Assembly: GCA_002245135.1 (NCBI GenBank)
Contig: NGBS01000942.1
Span: 1-29,289, forward strand
DNA length: 29,289 nt
Reading direction: 5' to 3'
DNA from: Proteromonas lacertae
Lineage: Eukaryota; Sar; Bigyra; Opalinata; Proteromonadidae
Shown one piece after another: positions 8,009-18,056 of the stretch. Under the pieces are notes generated by a model, which had not been told where the DNA came from, ran no database searches, and saw only the letters and a program-made list of their open reading frames with translations. The stretch's first letter is position 1, and each line of letters starts with the position of its first letter. Position numbers and translations under genes: made by a program.

Positions 8009-10684
8009 ATGAGTAACACACCACCAATAGTACCTGGGCTTACAATCAATGTAACATTTACTGAGACATCTAAAGATCCTGAGACTGGCAAACCGATAAC
8101 GTTATATTCTCTAGATATAATTGATAATGGTAAGTACAAAGTAGTAAAAGTGAGATATAGAATGTATGAATATTAGTGTATATAATTTAGTGTTCTGTTA
8201 CTAAATCAAAAAGTGAGAATGTCTTTAAACGTAATTCGTCGAAGTGATTTACTATCAGCCCTTCCCAAACTTCCAGCTAAGCGGTTCTTCAAAAATCTAA
8301 CTCCAGAAGTGATAAGATCAAGAAAACAAGCAATATCTGAGTTTATGAAAGTATATTGATAGAATAATTGATGTTAATTATAGAGTTTAGCAGAAATAGC
8401 TTGTGAAGAACCTTCCATTCATAGATTAGTAACAAATTTACTAGCTGAAGTAGATCAAACTGATAAGTATAGAATTGAATTAATAAATTGAATATAGAGA
8501 ATTTAAAGAGAAGAGTCGTAGCAGAGGTTCATCGATAGAGAATATGGACATAATCGTATATAAAGGTACATTATACATGATGAATATAAAAAAGTTGAAT
8601 TATGAATGGGTTAAAAGATTTGTATTTTTAAAGAATGATAAATTATATTTATATTCTCCAAGTGGTTCAACTTTGTTATCAGTAATCGATCTAAGTGTAG
8701 GAGGTTGTGTTAGATTTATTCCTGCTTCTTCAATTCCAAATTATAATTCCAATTCCGATGCAAGATGTATTTTATTATCATTACCATTTAACTGTAAGTT
8801 TTATATTACTTGTGAGAGTTTAACTGAACAAAATGAATGGGTTAAAGAGATAAAATCTATTTTGACATATTATAATACAAATGCTGTTGTATTAGGTGAT
8901 TTTGAATATGTATTTATATATATTTATATAATGAATGATAGTGTGATCCAATTGAATTTGCCTCAAGTGAAGAAACAATCGCAATTCCAACTGAGAATTA
9001 CAGTGTCGATTATGAAGTAACAACAATAATAGCGAAAACAGATAAAGAAATAATTTACAATGGTACTGTATATGGAATAGATGCAATAATTAAACAAATT
9101 AATATTCCGTTATCAATAGAGAATCAGAAAGTGGTTGATTTAGGTAATTCATTATATCAAGTATGCTATTATTATCATTATTAGTAATGTATTACTATAG
9201 TTACGTCATCCTAATATATTATTATTATATAACATCAATTGGAATCCTCCTGTAATTCAAATAGTAACAGAGAAATGTAGTGGTTATACATTATATGATT
9301 TTATTCATATAAATAATAATGCATTTGATGGAATGACAATAATAAAAATATTAAAAGAAATATGTTTTGCATTATTATATCTATGGAATGCTAGAAAGAC
9401 AATATATAGAAGAGAATTATCATCACATTCACTATATTATACAAATGAGAATCAATTGAAATTAACAGATTATGGTTATACATCAACAGCTTCGTATATA
9501 TTTATTATATATATGAAATAGTGAAGAAAATCAATTTATATTAAAAGCTTTATCTCGACCTCATGTTCCAATATCTAATGATGATGATAGTGATAGTTTC
9601 TTATGGATAGCTCCTGAGATATTAATGGAACAACAATACTGTGAATATTGTGATGTATATTCATTTGGAATAATTATTACTGAGTTACTTACATATAATG
9701 TTCCTTATAATTATACAAAAGAGAATGAGAATGCAATTTTAGGCAATATTATCAATGAAGGATTAACTCCATTATTACCTAGTTGGAAAGGTAATGAATT
9801 AAGCGAATCTACAATTGGTAAATCATTATGTTATTTAACAAAAGATTGCTTAAGTCGAGATACATCAAATAGACCATCTATTAATGAAATTGTATTTATA
9901 TATATATATATATATATTGTATTATTTGATTGATTAGATTTCATCATTAAATGCAATTGATATGAATCCCATAAAATCATTTCATGAAATAGAAATGCCA
10001 ATGCTAATTGAAGGATTTGATAATTTAGATGAAAATTATAAATTACGAAGTTGTAAAACATTATCTAAATATAGTGATGATTGTTTACAATCAATAGTAA
10101 TTGGTTCTTTAACATCCAATGATCTAGGCCAATATCATTCAGCCATAATAGTTCGATTAAGTCATATAATGGATAGTTGTAAAGTAAAAGTAGATCAACA
10201 ATCTGTAGATGCAAATGATTATAACTTGTTAAATATTTGTAGTCGAAGTATTTATAGTTATATTCGATGTTGTGATACTTCAATAAATGAAGATGATACT
10301 CATATAATATTACCTCATTTATTTGAAATAATATACATATTAAGTAGAAATCATTATTTGCATAAAGATATAAAGTCAATTCTACATATAAATGGATTAA
10401 GTTTGTTGTATATATCATTATATATAACATCTTCCTATCAAGAAGTAGTAAGAAATCTAGAAAATATTATATCTTTATATCATAATGAAAGTGATTTAAA
10501 ATCGTTTATAATAATGTTATGCCCATATATTAATAATAAGATATTATTTAGTGAAGAATTATGTAATGATGAAAAATGGAATAGAATAATACACAGTATA
10601 GATTTTAGTGAATTAGACAATTACAACAACAAATTGATAATAACTAAAATATTTGATCTATTTGGTCAATTGAAAAATATATAG
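8009..10684 (+). CDS. PX - PH - pseudokinase protein, 812 aa
   Basis: Eight exons, seven GTAT-AG introns (27-46 nt), frame closing exactly at TAG 10682-10684. Residues about 1-150 resemble a PX (phosphoinositide-binding) domain: YSLDIIDNGKYKVVKVRYR, then ALPKLPAKRFFKN and an arginine helix. Residues about 175-285 are a PH domain: VYKGTLYMMNIKKLNYEWVK, KNDKLYLYSPSG, and ending TEQNEWVKEIKSIL. A tyrosine-kinase-like fold follows: IKQINI, LRHPNILLLYNI, KLTDYG for DFG, LWIAPEIL, CDVYSFGIIITELLT, RDTSNRPS. The glycine loop is absent, HRD reads RRE, and the catalytic-loop Asn is Ser, so it is probably catalytically dead. The last 240 residues are helical and may form armadillo-like repeats. It is likely a membrane-recruited signalling scaffold. 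PX boundaries are the least certain part. Confidence 0.8.
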
Positions 10685-11136
10685 ATTATTATTTTTTTTC
10701 TCATTATGTTGTTTGTTGATGAGTTACAAATGATAAGGATATGTACTGAGAAAAAAATAAAAATAGTCTTGTCCTTTATGTTGTTATGAATAACAAAATG
10801 TATAATTAACATTATTAAAACACAACTTTAGCTAATTTGTTATATGTAAGGTAAATAACATCAAACACGCCTATAATACACAAAATTGGTTATCTGTTAT
10901 TTTTTCTTTATTATTTCACTCTATTCTTAGTAGCACTCCTCATTATAACTATTATAAGGTCAGATATTCAAAATAAATAATCACATCACTTTTAATTTTG
11001 ATTTTTATGAAAATGAGGATCAAGCTTTGAAAAGAGTAATTCAAACTATTTTTATATTTTCTTTGTTTTTGAGTAAAAATAAATAAAAACACATTATAAA
11101 GAATGAAAATGTTATAAAAGTTCATAACATCTAACC
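10685..11136. other. Convergent intergenic spacer, 452 nt
   Basis: This separates the 3' ends of the PX-PH-pseudokinase gene (+) and the SPRY-like gene (-). Both strands are full of stops and I see no exon-like stretch. A compact TCAAGCTTTGAA (11020-11031) resembles the two promoter half-sites without a spacer, but no start codon lies nearby. Poly-A/T runs near 10690 and 11040-11100 may serve 3'-end formation. Confidence 0.45.
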
Positions 11137-11538
11137 TTATTGATGAGAAACTGATAATAGTTCAACTGCGTTGGTTTTACCAAATAACACAACATAAGGA
11201 TATAATGGAGAAGATAAATCTTTAACAAGTAAAACTGGAGATGAATTATTATGACTTATCCAAAATTCTCTTTTATTCATATCAACAATCATTTCATAAA
11301 TTGAACCATCTCCATTATTATTGAAATTTGGATTTGATGAAACAACTGTTCCAATATTACAATATAAAGTAATATCTTCACTTTTACTATTTATTGCTAA
11401 AAAACTACATGTTGTTGATTTATCACAAATACGATAACCAGAATATGTATTATTAGTTGATAAACCTATCATCATTCCATCATAATAACTTCCATTTTGA
11501 TGAAATTGATATTTGATATGATAAACTCCATTTTCCAT
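11137..11538 (-). CDS. SPRY/B30.2-like domain protein, about 133 aa
   Basis: A single open frame holds what looks like one SPRY beta-sandwich: VYHIKYQFHQNGSYYDGMMIGL, YSGYRICDKSTT, NGDGSIYEMIVDMNKREFWI, then the SPRY-typical LYPYVVLFGKTNAVELL. SPRY domains bind partner proteins and often act as substrate adaptors; nothing here identifies the partner. The first in-frame ATG is at 11538 (MENGVYH). The frame remains open a little upstream (CGYRHCYLNLK), so a further 5' exon or an upstream start is possible. No introns are needed. It lies on the same strand as, and 77 nt downstream of the stop of, the LamG-like gene. The domain would be slightly truncated at its N-terminus if the ATG is correct. 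Confidence 0.55.
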   Translation of the reverse strand: MENGVYHIKYQFHQNGSYYDGMMIGLSTNNTYSGYRICDKSTTCSFLAINSKSEDITLYCNIGTVVSSNPNFNNNGDGSIYEMIVDMNKREFWISHNNSSPVLLVKDLSSPLYPYVVLFGKTNAVELLSVSHQ

Positions 11539-11615
11539 TTTTAAATTCAAATAACAATGACGATAACCACAAATTAATAAAAATAATAAAAATAATAGAA
11601 ATTAAATGTAATTAT

Positions 11616-13515
11616 TTAAATATTAACAACTTCTTGATTTTTTACTACTTTTTTAGTTTTATTCTTAAGTATTTTTGCAGTAAAACAGCAACAGCAACTA
11701 ATGAATAATGAAATAAGAATTATCCATAATAACTCTGATTTCCAATTAATTTCAATGAATGGTTTATTTTCCTTATGTTCTTTTTTTATAGTTATCATAG
11801 CTATTGTTTTATGCTTATCGCTTCTAATTATTGTATATTGTATAAAACATAAATTTGTTGTTTCGTTCATATATATTCTTTGATTATGTAAAATCTTATA
11901 TACATTATTAAAATCAATTAAAATGCTACTGTATTTATCTTCATAGTTTAGAGTATCATTATTATTGAGTTTCAACATGCATGAGTCTGATATAATATAT
12001 AAATTATATTTAAAGAGTGTTCTATCATAATCGATAAAATCCAATGAAATGATGTTAGTTGTATTATCAATATATATTACATCTTGGTTATTTAGTCTAT
12101 TTAGTATAATGGATAAAAGTATAAAATACTTTATAGGTTCATGTGGATAGTTTTGAACAATTATATTATATTTTTCTGTTGCTATTATAATTTCTTTGGA
12201 AAATGAAGTTATTTCTAACACTTCTTTTATATTTTTAAAATACTTGGATGAAATTTGATCATAATTAAATTGATAATCTTTAGGTTCATAATCAATAATT
12301 AATTCATTTCCATCCATTTCCTGTTGAATGGTTTTGGATAAGTTTCCCTTCACACTAACTTTATAATTATCAATTGGATAAAGTGGATTTGTACATGAAA
12401 AAATTATATTGATTATTGTATTTTCGTACAAATATATGGTATTACCTTCAATTAAAGTACCAATCATGCTTAAATCATTGATATCATCATAATATTTAAC
12501 ATCTTTTAATATAACACTAATATTGCATTTAGTTTGACATTTATTAGATTCACTATTTGGTGTAATATATATAAATATATTGCTTGTAACTGTTGTATTT
12601 TCGTAATTAAAAGAAATAGGTATTTCAATTAATTCTGTTTGACATGAATATAAATCAGGAGGAAAAAAAGTGTAACTTTCATTTAAACAATAATAAATGT
12701 CATTTATTAAAATCTATTTATATTATCTGGAAAATATTATATACTTTAAATAAACAGAAATCTATGTTTGGAAGATTATTCTCTTCATCACTCCAAGAGT
12801 AATTAAATTTATATGTAATATTACTGTTCTCTTCGACATAATATATCTGATCATATATTCTTGGTAGACTAACTTTAGCTCCATCGTTGTATAAATTGTT
12901 AACATCTGTTGATAATAAACTTTGATTATAGATATTTAAATTGTATATATATAATCCTTCATAGAATGATAACACAATATATGAATTCTTTGAAAATTTA
13001 AACTGAAATGGTAATTTAATTTCATATTCCAATATGTTTGATAAGTATATATTAACTTTATTGTTGTTAATAGAAAGTACCATTTGATCTAATCTCCATA
13101 TATTTGAAAGATCATATATTTCCTCTTCTCCTTTATAAGATTGAAATTTAACATAATCAGAATGAATTGATAGAATTGTAGTATTTGTTGTAGTATCATA
13201 TATTCCAAATATTTCAGGATTCCATAAATTTGTATAATAGAACCACAATTCAATTGAAAATGAGTTGTAGTTTATTGAATCATTAATAAAATCAGAATAT
13301 AGAATAATATTATTGTCATACCATGAACCAGATGAATATTTTGATAAACATTTCGATTTATAACTTTCTCTTTCTTTAATTGACAAATTTTCTTGATCTT
13401 TTATTGTGAAGGTCTTTTTTTCACAGTTAGACGATGACATATCATATTCATAAGTTGAATATGATGTAACAACGGTAAACAATGAAAGGGAAGCAATAAT
13501 AAAAAGAAATTTCAT
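11616..13515 (-). CDS. LamG/concanavalin-like single-pass surface protein, 622 aa
   Basis: I start at ATG 13515, which gives a clean signal peptide (MKFLFIIASLSLFTVVTS). An in-frame ATG 36 nt upstream would bury it, and the promoter-like element at 13529-13545 sits between the two. Residues about 70-220 resemble a concanavalin/laminin-G fold: SFSIELWFYYTNLW, ILSIHSDYVKFQSY, QMVLSINNNKVNIYLSN, GLYIYNLNIYNQSL. A cysteine-containing middle region follows a 31-nt GTAT-AG intron (about 12719-12749). The C-terminus has one membrane segment, LLWIILISLFISCCCCF, then a lysine-rich tail ending QEVVNI. Many N-glycosylation sequons (NYS, NTT, NNDT) support a cell-surface glycoprotein. The four adjacent cysteines at the inner membrane face could be palmitoylated. 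Ligand unknown. Only one intron in 1.9 kb is sparse for this window. Confidence 0.7.
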
Positions 13516-13528
13516 TTTGTTCAATCTG

Positions 13529-13545
13529 GCTTGATGAGGTTTGAA
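13529..13545. promoter_or_regulatory. Bipartite GCTTGA / TTTGAA element upstream of the LamG-like gene
   Basis: GCTTGA (13529-13534), TGAGG, TTTGAA (13540-13545). It lies 13 nt upstream of the chosen minus-strand ATG at 13515, almost the same geometry as at MYG1 (12 nt). Its position between two candidate ATGs favours the downstream one as the true start. Confidence 0.45.
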
Positions 13546-13633
13546 TTTCATCCAATCAAAAACAAGTTAGACCTACAATATTTAAAAATTACATTAATTG
13601 ACTATGTATATGTAATTATTACATAAATATAAA

Positions 13634-14262
13634 ATGGATGAAGATTTTGAAACTGTTGTATCTGGAACAAGTCTTACTTATTTATATATATATATATATT
13701 TACGTTTATTATTTTATTATAATAGTTATCTGTTTGAAAGAATGCAGAAATGTTTATCAATTATACTTTAACACCATCAGATCCAAATTATAAGAAATTA
13801 TTAGATTTACAAAATAAAATAAGTGATGTGAAAGAAGAAAATGATGTATTGATTTCAAGAATAGAAAACTTAGAACATAAGAATTATATGACTTCTAATG
13901 ACATTACCAGAACTGTAAATCTCTGTACTGTTTTAGAAACAATTGATTTATCAACTTTAGAGGTTAAAAGAGATAAAAAATCATTCAAAGTAATAGATTT
14001 TGGTATAGAAAGTAGTTTATTTAAAGGAAAGAATAATTTTGATATTTATGAATATAATCACACTTGTAATGTTGCAAAAAGTGATAAAGAATTGTTAAAT
14101 GAAATGGAAGAGACATATAATGAAATTATAAAAGAGAATGATGAATATAGAATAAAATATGAAAAATTAAAACTGAAACAAAAGGAGATGAAAAATGAGA
14201 GAAAGAAGTTGAATGATTATTATGAATCATTTTTAAAAATGTCCAAAAACAAAGCAAATTAG
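13634..14262 (+). CDS. Coiled-coil protein of unknown function, about 181 aa
   Basis: Exon 1 begins at ATG 13634 (MDEDFETV). The main exon reads MFINYTLTPSDPNYKKLL, then a heptad-rich stretch (KISDVKEENDVLISRIENLE), a short middle section around VIDFGIESSLFKG, and a second coiled coil (NEIIKENDEYRIKYEKLKLK onward) ending KMSKNKAN. The intron between the exons is ambiguous. A GTATCT donor at 13658 with an AAAG acceptor at 13740 keeps the frame, and so does a GTCTTA donor at 13671 with a GCAG acceptor at 13747. I prefer the first because nearly every intron here starts GTAT. Either one is long for this genome and contains a (TA)n tract. No signal peptide. Structural or adaptor role likely; no family recognised. 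Confidence 0.6.
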
Positions 14263-14385
14263 AGTTTAATTATTAAATGTTTATATATTTCATGATTAAT
14301 TTGTATTTTTATAATAGTATGTAAAATAAATCAACATAACAATAACACATCTGAATAAAAGCAAAATAAAACTAAATTAAAAACA

Positions 14386-16911
14386 TTAATCAGTTCTTCT
14401 ATAAATATAATAATAATAAATGTATATATAATTATACGCATAAACAACTCCATCTTTATTTTCTTTTCCTTCTTCACTTCCAGGTGGATTCTTTGCTCTT
14501 GGATGGTTTTCCAAATCTACTGGAATTTCTTGATTAGTTGCTCTGAGGTAATTAACCAAATCATAATACATAGCTTCATCCTCCTTTGTCACAATTGTAA
14601 ATGCTGTTCCATGTCTGCCAGCTCTACCAGTTCTACCAATACGATGAGAATATTTATCAATATCTTGTGGACAATCATAATTAACAACAAAATCAACTCC
14701 TTTTATATCCAATCCTCTTCCAGCTACATCTGTAGCAATAAGTATATCATAATCACCATTTTTGAATTTATCAAGCGCTTCACTTCTTTGGAATTGACTT
14801 TTACCACCATGTAATACAACTGTTTTATATCTTGCATCTTTCAGTTTATTAAATACAACATCAGCTGTATTTTTCATATTTACAAATAGAATAATTGGAG
14901 CTTTACATTGTTTTAATATTCTTATTAAAGCATTTGGTTTATCCTTTTCACTTGTCATTTCTATTATTTGTTTAATTCTCATATTCATATGACTTTCACT
15001 ACCACCTATACTGACAATAACTGGACATCTCAAATATTTCTTTGCCAATTTCTCCACTTCAGCAGCCATTGTTGCTGAAAACATAACAGTTGTTCTATAA
15101 TTTGATTCTCCATCTTTTGATTCAGCTGCTAATTTGGCTTGTTTTTCATTGATTTCTTCATTTTCATCTTTCATTTGAGTTCCCATGTATGACATTATAC
15201 TATTTATCTATTTCATTGTAATATATATAAATATATAATAATATACAGATTCTTCAAAGTTCATATCAATCATCTTATCAGCTTCATCTAATACAATATA
15301 ATTACATATATTCAAAACAATATTTCTATCTTCAATTAAACTCAATATTCTACCTGGAGTTCCAACCAATATATCACATCCTAAGTTCATATTGAAATTC
15401 TGTTCTTCTGCTGATTTACCACCAACAATTGCATACTATATATATAAAATATAAAGGTATTATTATATACACATGATATTTTACAGTATTTTGATAATTC
15501 TTTTACACTTTCTACAATTTGTTCAGCCAATTCCCTTGTTGGTGCTAATATAACAGCTAATGGCCCATCTAATGAAGTTTTCTCTCTAAATGAAGGTGAA
15601 ATATTCATAATATATGATAATAATGGAATAACATAAGCAGCTGTCTTACCAGAACCAGTTTCAGCAATACCAATTATATCTTTCTTCACTAAACCAATTG
15701 GAATTGACTGTCTTTGAATTGGAGTTGGTTCATCATATCCTAACTAATGTATAGCTCTTAATATTCTTCTATCTATGTTACTTTCATCCCAATATCTTAT
15801 TGGATTCTCTGCTCTTCCTCTTTCAATTTCTATATCATAATCTTCACGGAATATTCTCCAATCTCTTTGTGTCATTTCATTTAAGGATTTCTCTTTCCAT
15901 GGTTTATCTTCGGTTTCTTCATTCTTCTTTTGATTGGCTATTCTTTCTTCTATTTGTTTTATTTGATTCTTTGTAGCTTCTATTAATTCTTTATCATCTT
16001 TATTAACATTCTCCATTCTTTGTCTCAGTTTGATTAATTGTTGATTATAAGTATTCTTTTGTCTTTGATATTTTCTATCTTCACCAACTAAATATCCTTT
16101 ACCAAAAGCTAAATGAACAGCTGCTTTTTTAGTTATTAAAGGATTTAAATCTTCACTTGTATCATCTGATTCATCCCAATCAAATTTGAATACTCTACTG
16201 AACTTTTCTGTTGGTCGAATTACCTTCTTTTTCTCTGGTTTTATACCTAAATAATAGTTCTTTATTGCCTGCAGTTGCTTATCATCTTTTTCTTTCTTTT
16301 TGTGATCTTCTAATTCCTTTTGAATTCTTTCTAATTCTTTTTTTTCTGCATTGAATTTTTTTATTACTTTTTCGTTATTTTTTTCTCGCTCTAATCTTTC
16401 TTTTTCCCTTCTTTTCTTTTCCTCTTCCTTTAATCTTTCTCTTTCTTACTTGCTTATATATTTTACTTTTACTATTGGTTCATCTAAATCATTTTTCATT
16501 TCTTTTTCTTGCGGGACACTTTGTGTCTATTAAAATAAAATATAATAATATCAATACAGCTGATGGCAATGGAGCTAAGGCTTTAATCAAAACTGAAGGT
16601 AATTTGGTATTCTTTCTCATTCTTTCTTCAGCTTTTCTTTCTGCCTCTCTTGCTTTCTTTGCATATCTTTCTGCTTCCTATGTAATTATTCTAAATACAC
16701 ATATCATATACTAGTCTTTCTTCTTCAGAGGCAAATTGTAGTAAATCAATATCATTTTCATTATTTTTATCTACCTTTTTTCTTTTCCTATACATATAAT
16801 AAACATAAAATACTCTTCTCTAATATCATCTTTTTCAATACTATAGAAATAAATACAACACTCATACTTTATAGTATCTAATTTTCGTTTTTCCAGTTTT
16901 ATATCAGACAT
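14386..16911 (-). CDS. PRP28: DEAD-box splicing helicase Prp28 / DDX23, with two in-frame stop codons
   Basis: Prp28 releases U1 from the 5' splice site during spliceosome activation. All helicase motifs are present: [16 protein letters not shown] (Q motif), [67 protein letters not shown]. The charged N-terminus ([20 protein letters not shown]) and the linker ending IRYWDES are Prp28-like. Seven GTAT-AG introns (26-39 nt) leave exactly 764 codons plus a stop, close to family length. Two stops interrupt this: TAA at 16446-16448 (YISK, stop, ERERLK) and TAG at 15744-15746 (RAIH, stop, LGYDEPT). No intron can remove them. Homologues tolerate Lys, Gln or Glu at the second site. Readthrough, recent damage or sequence error are all possible. 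The last exon encodes only part of ARTD. Confidence 0.9.
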
Positions 16912-16953
16912 TTACTTTTTGCTTATGATAAAATGAAAAAAAAATAATAAATA

Positions 16954-16971
16954 GCTTGAAAAGATTCAAGC
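16954..16971. promoter_or_regulatory. Palindromic GCTTGAA-N4-TTCAAGC in a 96-nt divergent promoter
   Basis: GCTTGAAAAGATTCAAGC is an inverted repeat of seven bases around AAGA. It lies between the ATG of Prp28 (16911, minus) and that of SHMT (17008, plus), 42 nt from one and 36 nt from the other. Its symmetry suits bidirectional use. It shares the GCTTGA half with the other elements but has TTCAAG instead of TTTGAA as the second half. Confidence 0.5.
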
Positions 16972-17007
16972 ATATATAGTCGTTTCATTTAACATTTTTC
17001 ATTATAA

Positions 17008-18054
17008 ATGAGTAATGCAAAAAGAAGAAAGATTGATTATGGTAGTTTAGTATAAATTTGTTCTTATATATTGTATTTAGCCAGGTAATGTTCCATTAAA
17101 AGAACACGATCCTGAATTATGGGGAATAATTGAGAAAGAAAAGAATCGTCAATGGAAATGTTTAGAATTAATTGCCTCTGAGGTATTTAAAATATAATTT
17201 ATACTGTATGAATCGAATTTTACTTCTCGTGCAGTGATGGATTGTTTAGGTTCTTGTTTAACGAACAAGTATTCTGAAGGTTATCCTCATCATCGTTATT
17301 ATGGTGGTAATGAACATATCGATGAAGTGGAAGAGTTATGCCAAAAGCGTGCTTTAGAAGCTTATCATTTAGATAGTAATGAATGGGGTGTAAATGTTCA
17401 ACCGTACAGTGGTAGTCCAGCTAATTTAGCTGTATATACTGGTTTATTACATCCTCATGCTCGAATAATGGGTTTAGATTTACCAAGTGGAGGTCATTTA
17501 ACTCATGGTTATTATAGTTGGAATCCAACGACATTACAGAAGAAGAGTGTAAGTGCAACTTCAATCTTCTTTGAAAGTTTACCCTACAGTGTAAATGCTG
17601 AAACTGGTTTAATAGATTATGATCGTTTAGCTGATTAAGCCAAGACTTTTAAACTTGATTTAATAGTATGTGGAGGAAGTGCTTATCCTCGTGAATGGGA
17701 TTATAAACGATATCGTGAAATAGCTGATGCTAATGGTGCAATCTTGATGATGGATATGGCTCACATTAGTGGTTTAGTCGCAACAGGAGAAGCTTCAAAT
17801 CCATTTGAATATTGTGATATAGTAACAACAACAACTCATAAAAGTTTACGAGGTCCACGTGCTGGTATGATATTCTATAAGAAAGACAGTCATGAATTTG
17901 AAAAGAAAATAAATGATGCAGTATCCCCTGCTTTACAAGGTTGACCACATGAACATCAAATCGCAGGTATAGCTACTCAATTATTAGAAGTAAATACTCC
18001 TGAATTTAAAGAATATGTTCATCAAGTTCGTTTAAATGCTGTTGCACGAAGTTC
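17008..18054 (+). pseudogene. SHMT: Serine hydroxymethyltransferase, broken 5' fragment
   Basis: SHMT is a PLP enzyme interconverting serine and glycine while loading one-carbon units on folate. Exons read MSNAKRRKIDYGSL, then [18 protein letters not shown] to LELIASE, then [28 protein letters not shown], and the PLP-lysine motif [18 protein letters not shown]. Homology stops abruptly near AVARSS at about 18052, roughly 60 percent through the protein, where a fibronectin-III frame takes over. Other lesions: TAA at 17636-17638 (YDRLAD, stop, AKTF), TGA at 17942-17944 where family members have Gly (LQG, stop, PHEH), and intron 2 (17183-17215) ending CG instead of AG. Codons such as CGT are frequent, as in eEF1B, so it descends from a highly expressed gene. 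Damage looks recent, or the segment is an assembly artefact. Confidence 0.85.
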
Positions 18055-18056
18055 AT

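Noticed and set aside
11020-11031. TCAAGCTTTGAA as another promoter element
   Set aside because: Both half-sites touch without a spacer, and it lies between two gene 3' ends with no start codon nearby.
13549-13551. Upstream ATG as start of the LamG-like protein
   Set aside because: It would place twelve polar and basic residues before an otherwise ideal signal peptide, and the promoter-like element lies downstream of it.
14386-18054. Genetic code with TAA/TAG read as glutamine
   Set aside because: The in-frame stops in Prp28 and one in SHMT would allow it, but PHF5, eEF1B, PP5 and TMEM222 end at TAA or TAG exactly at the family C-terminus, and the long intact proteins contain no internal TAA or TAG, whereas CAA is common. 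SHMT also has an internal TGA.
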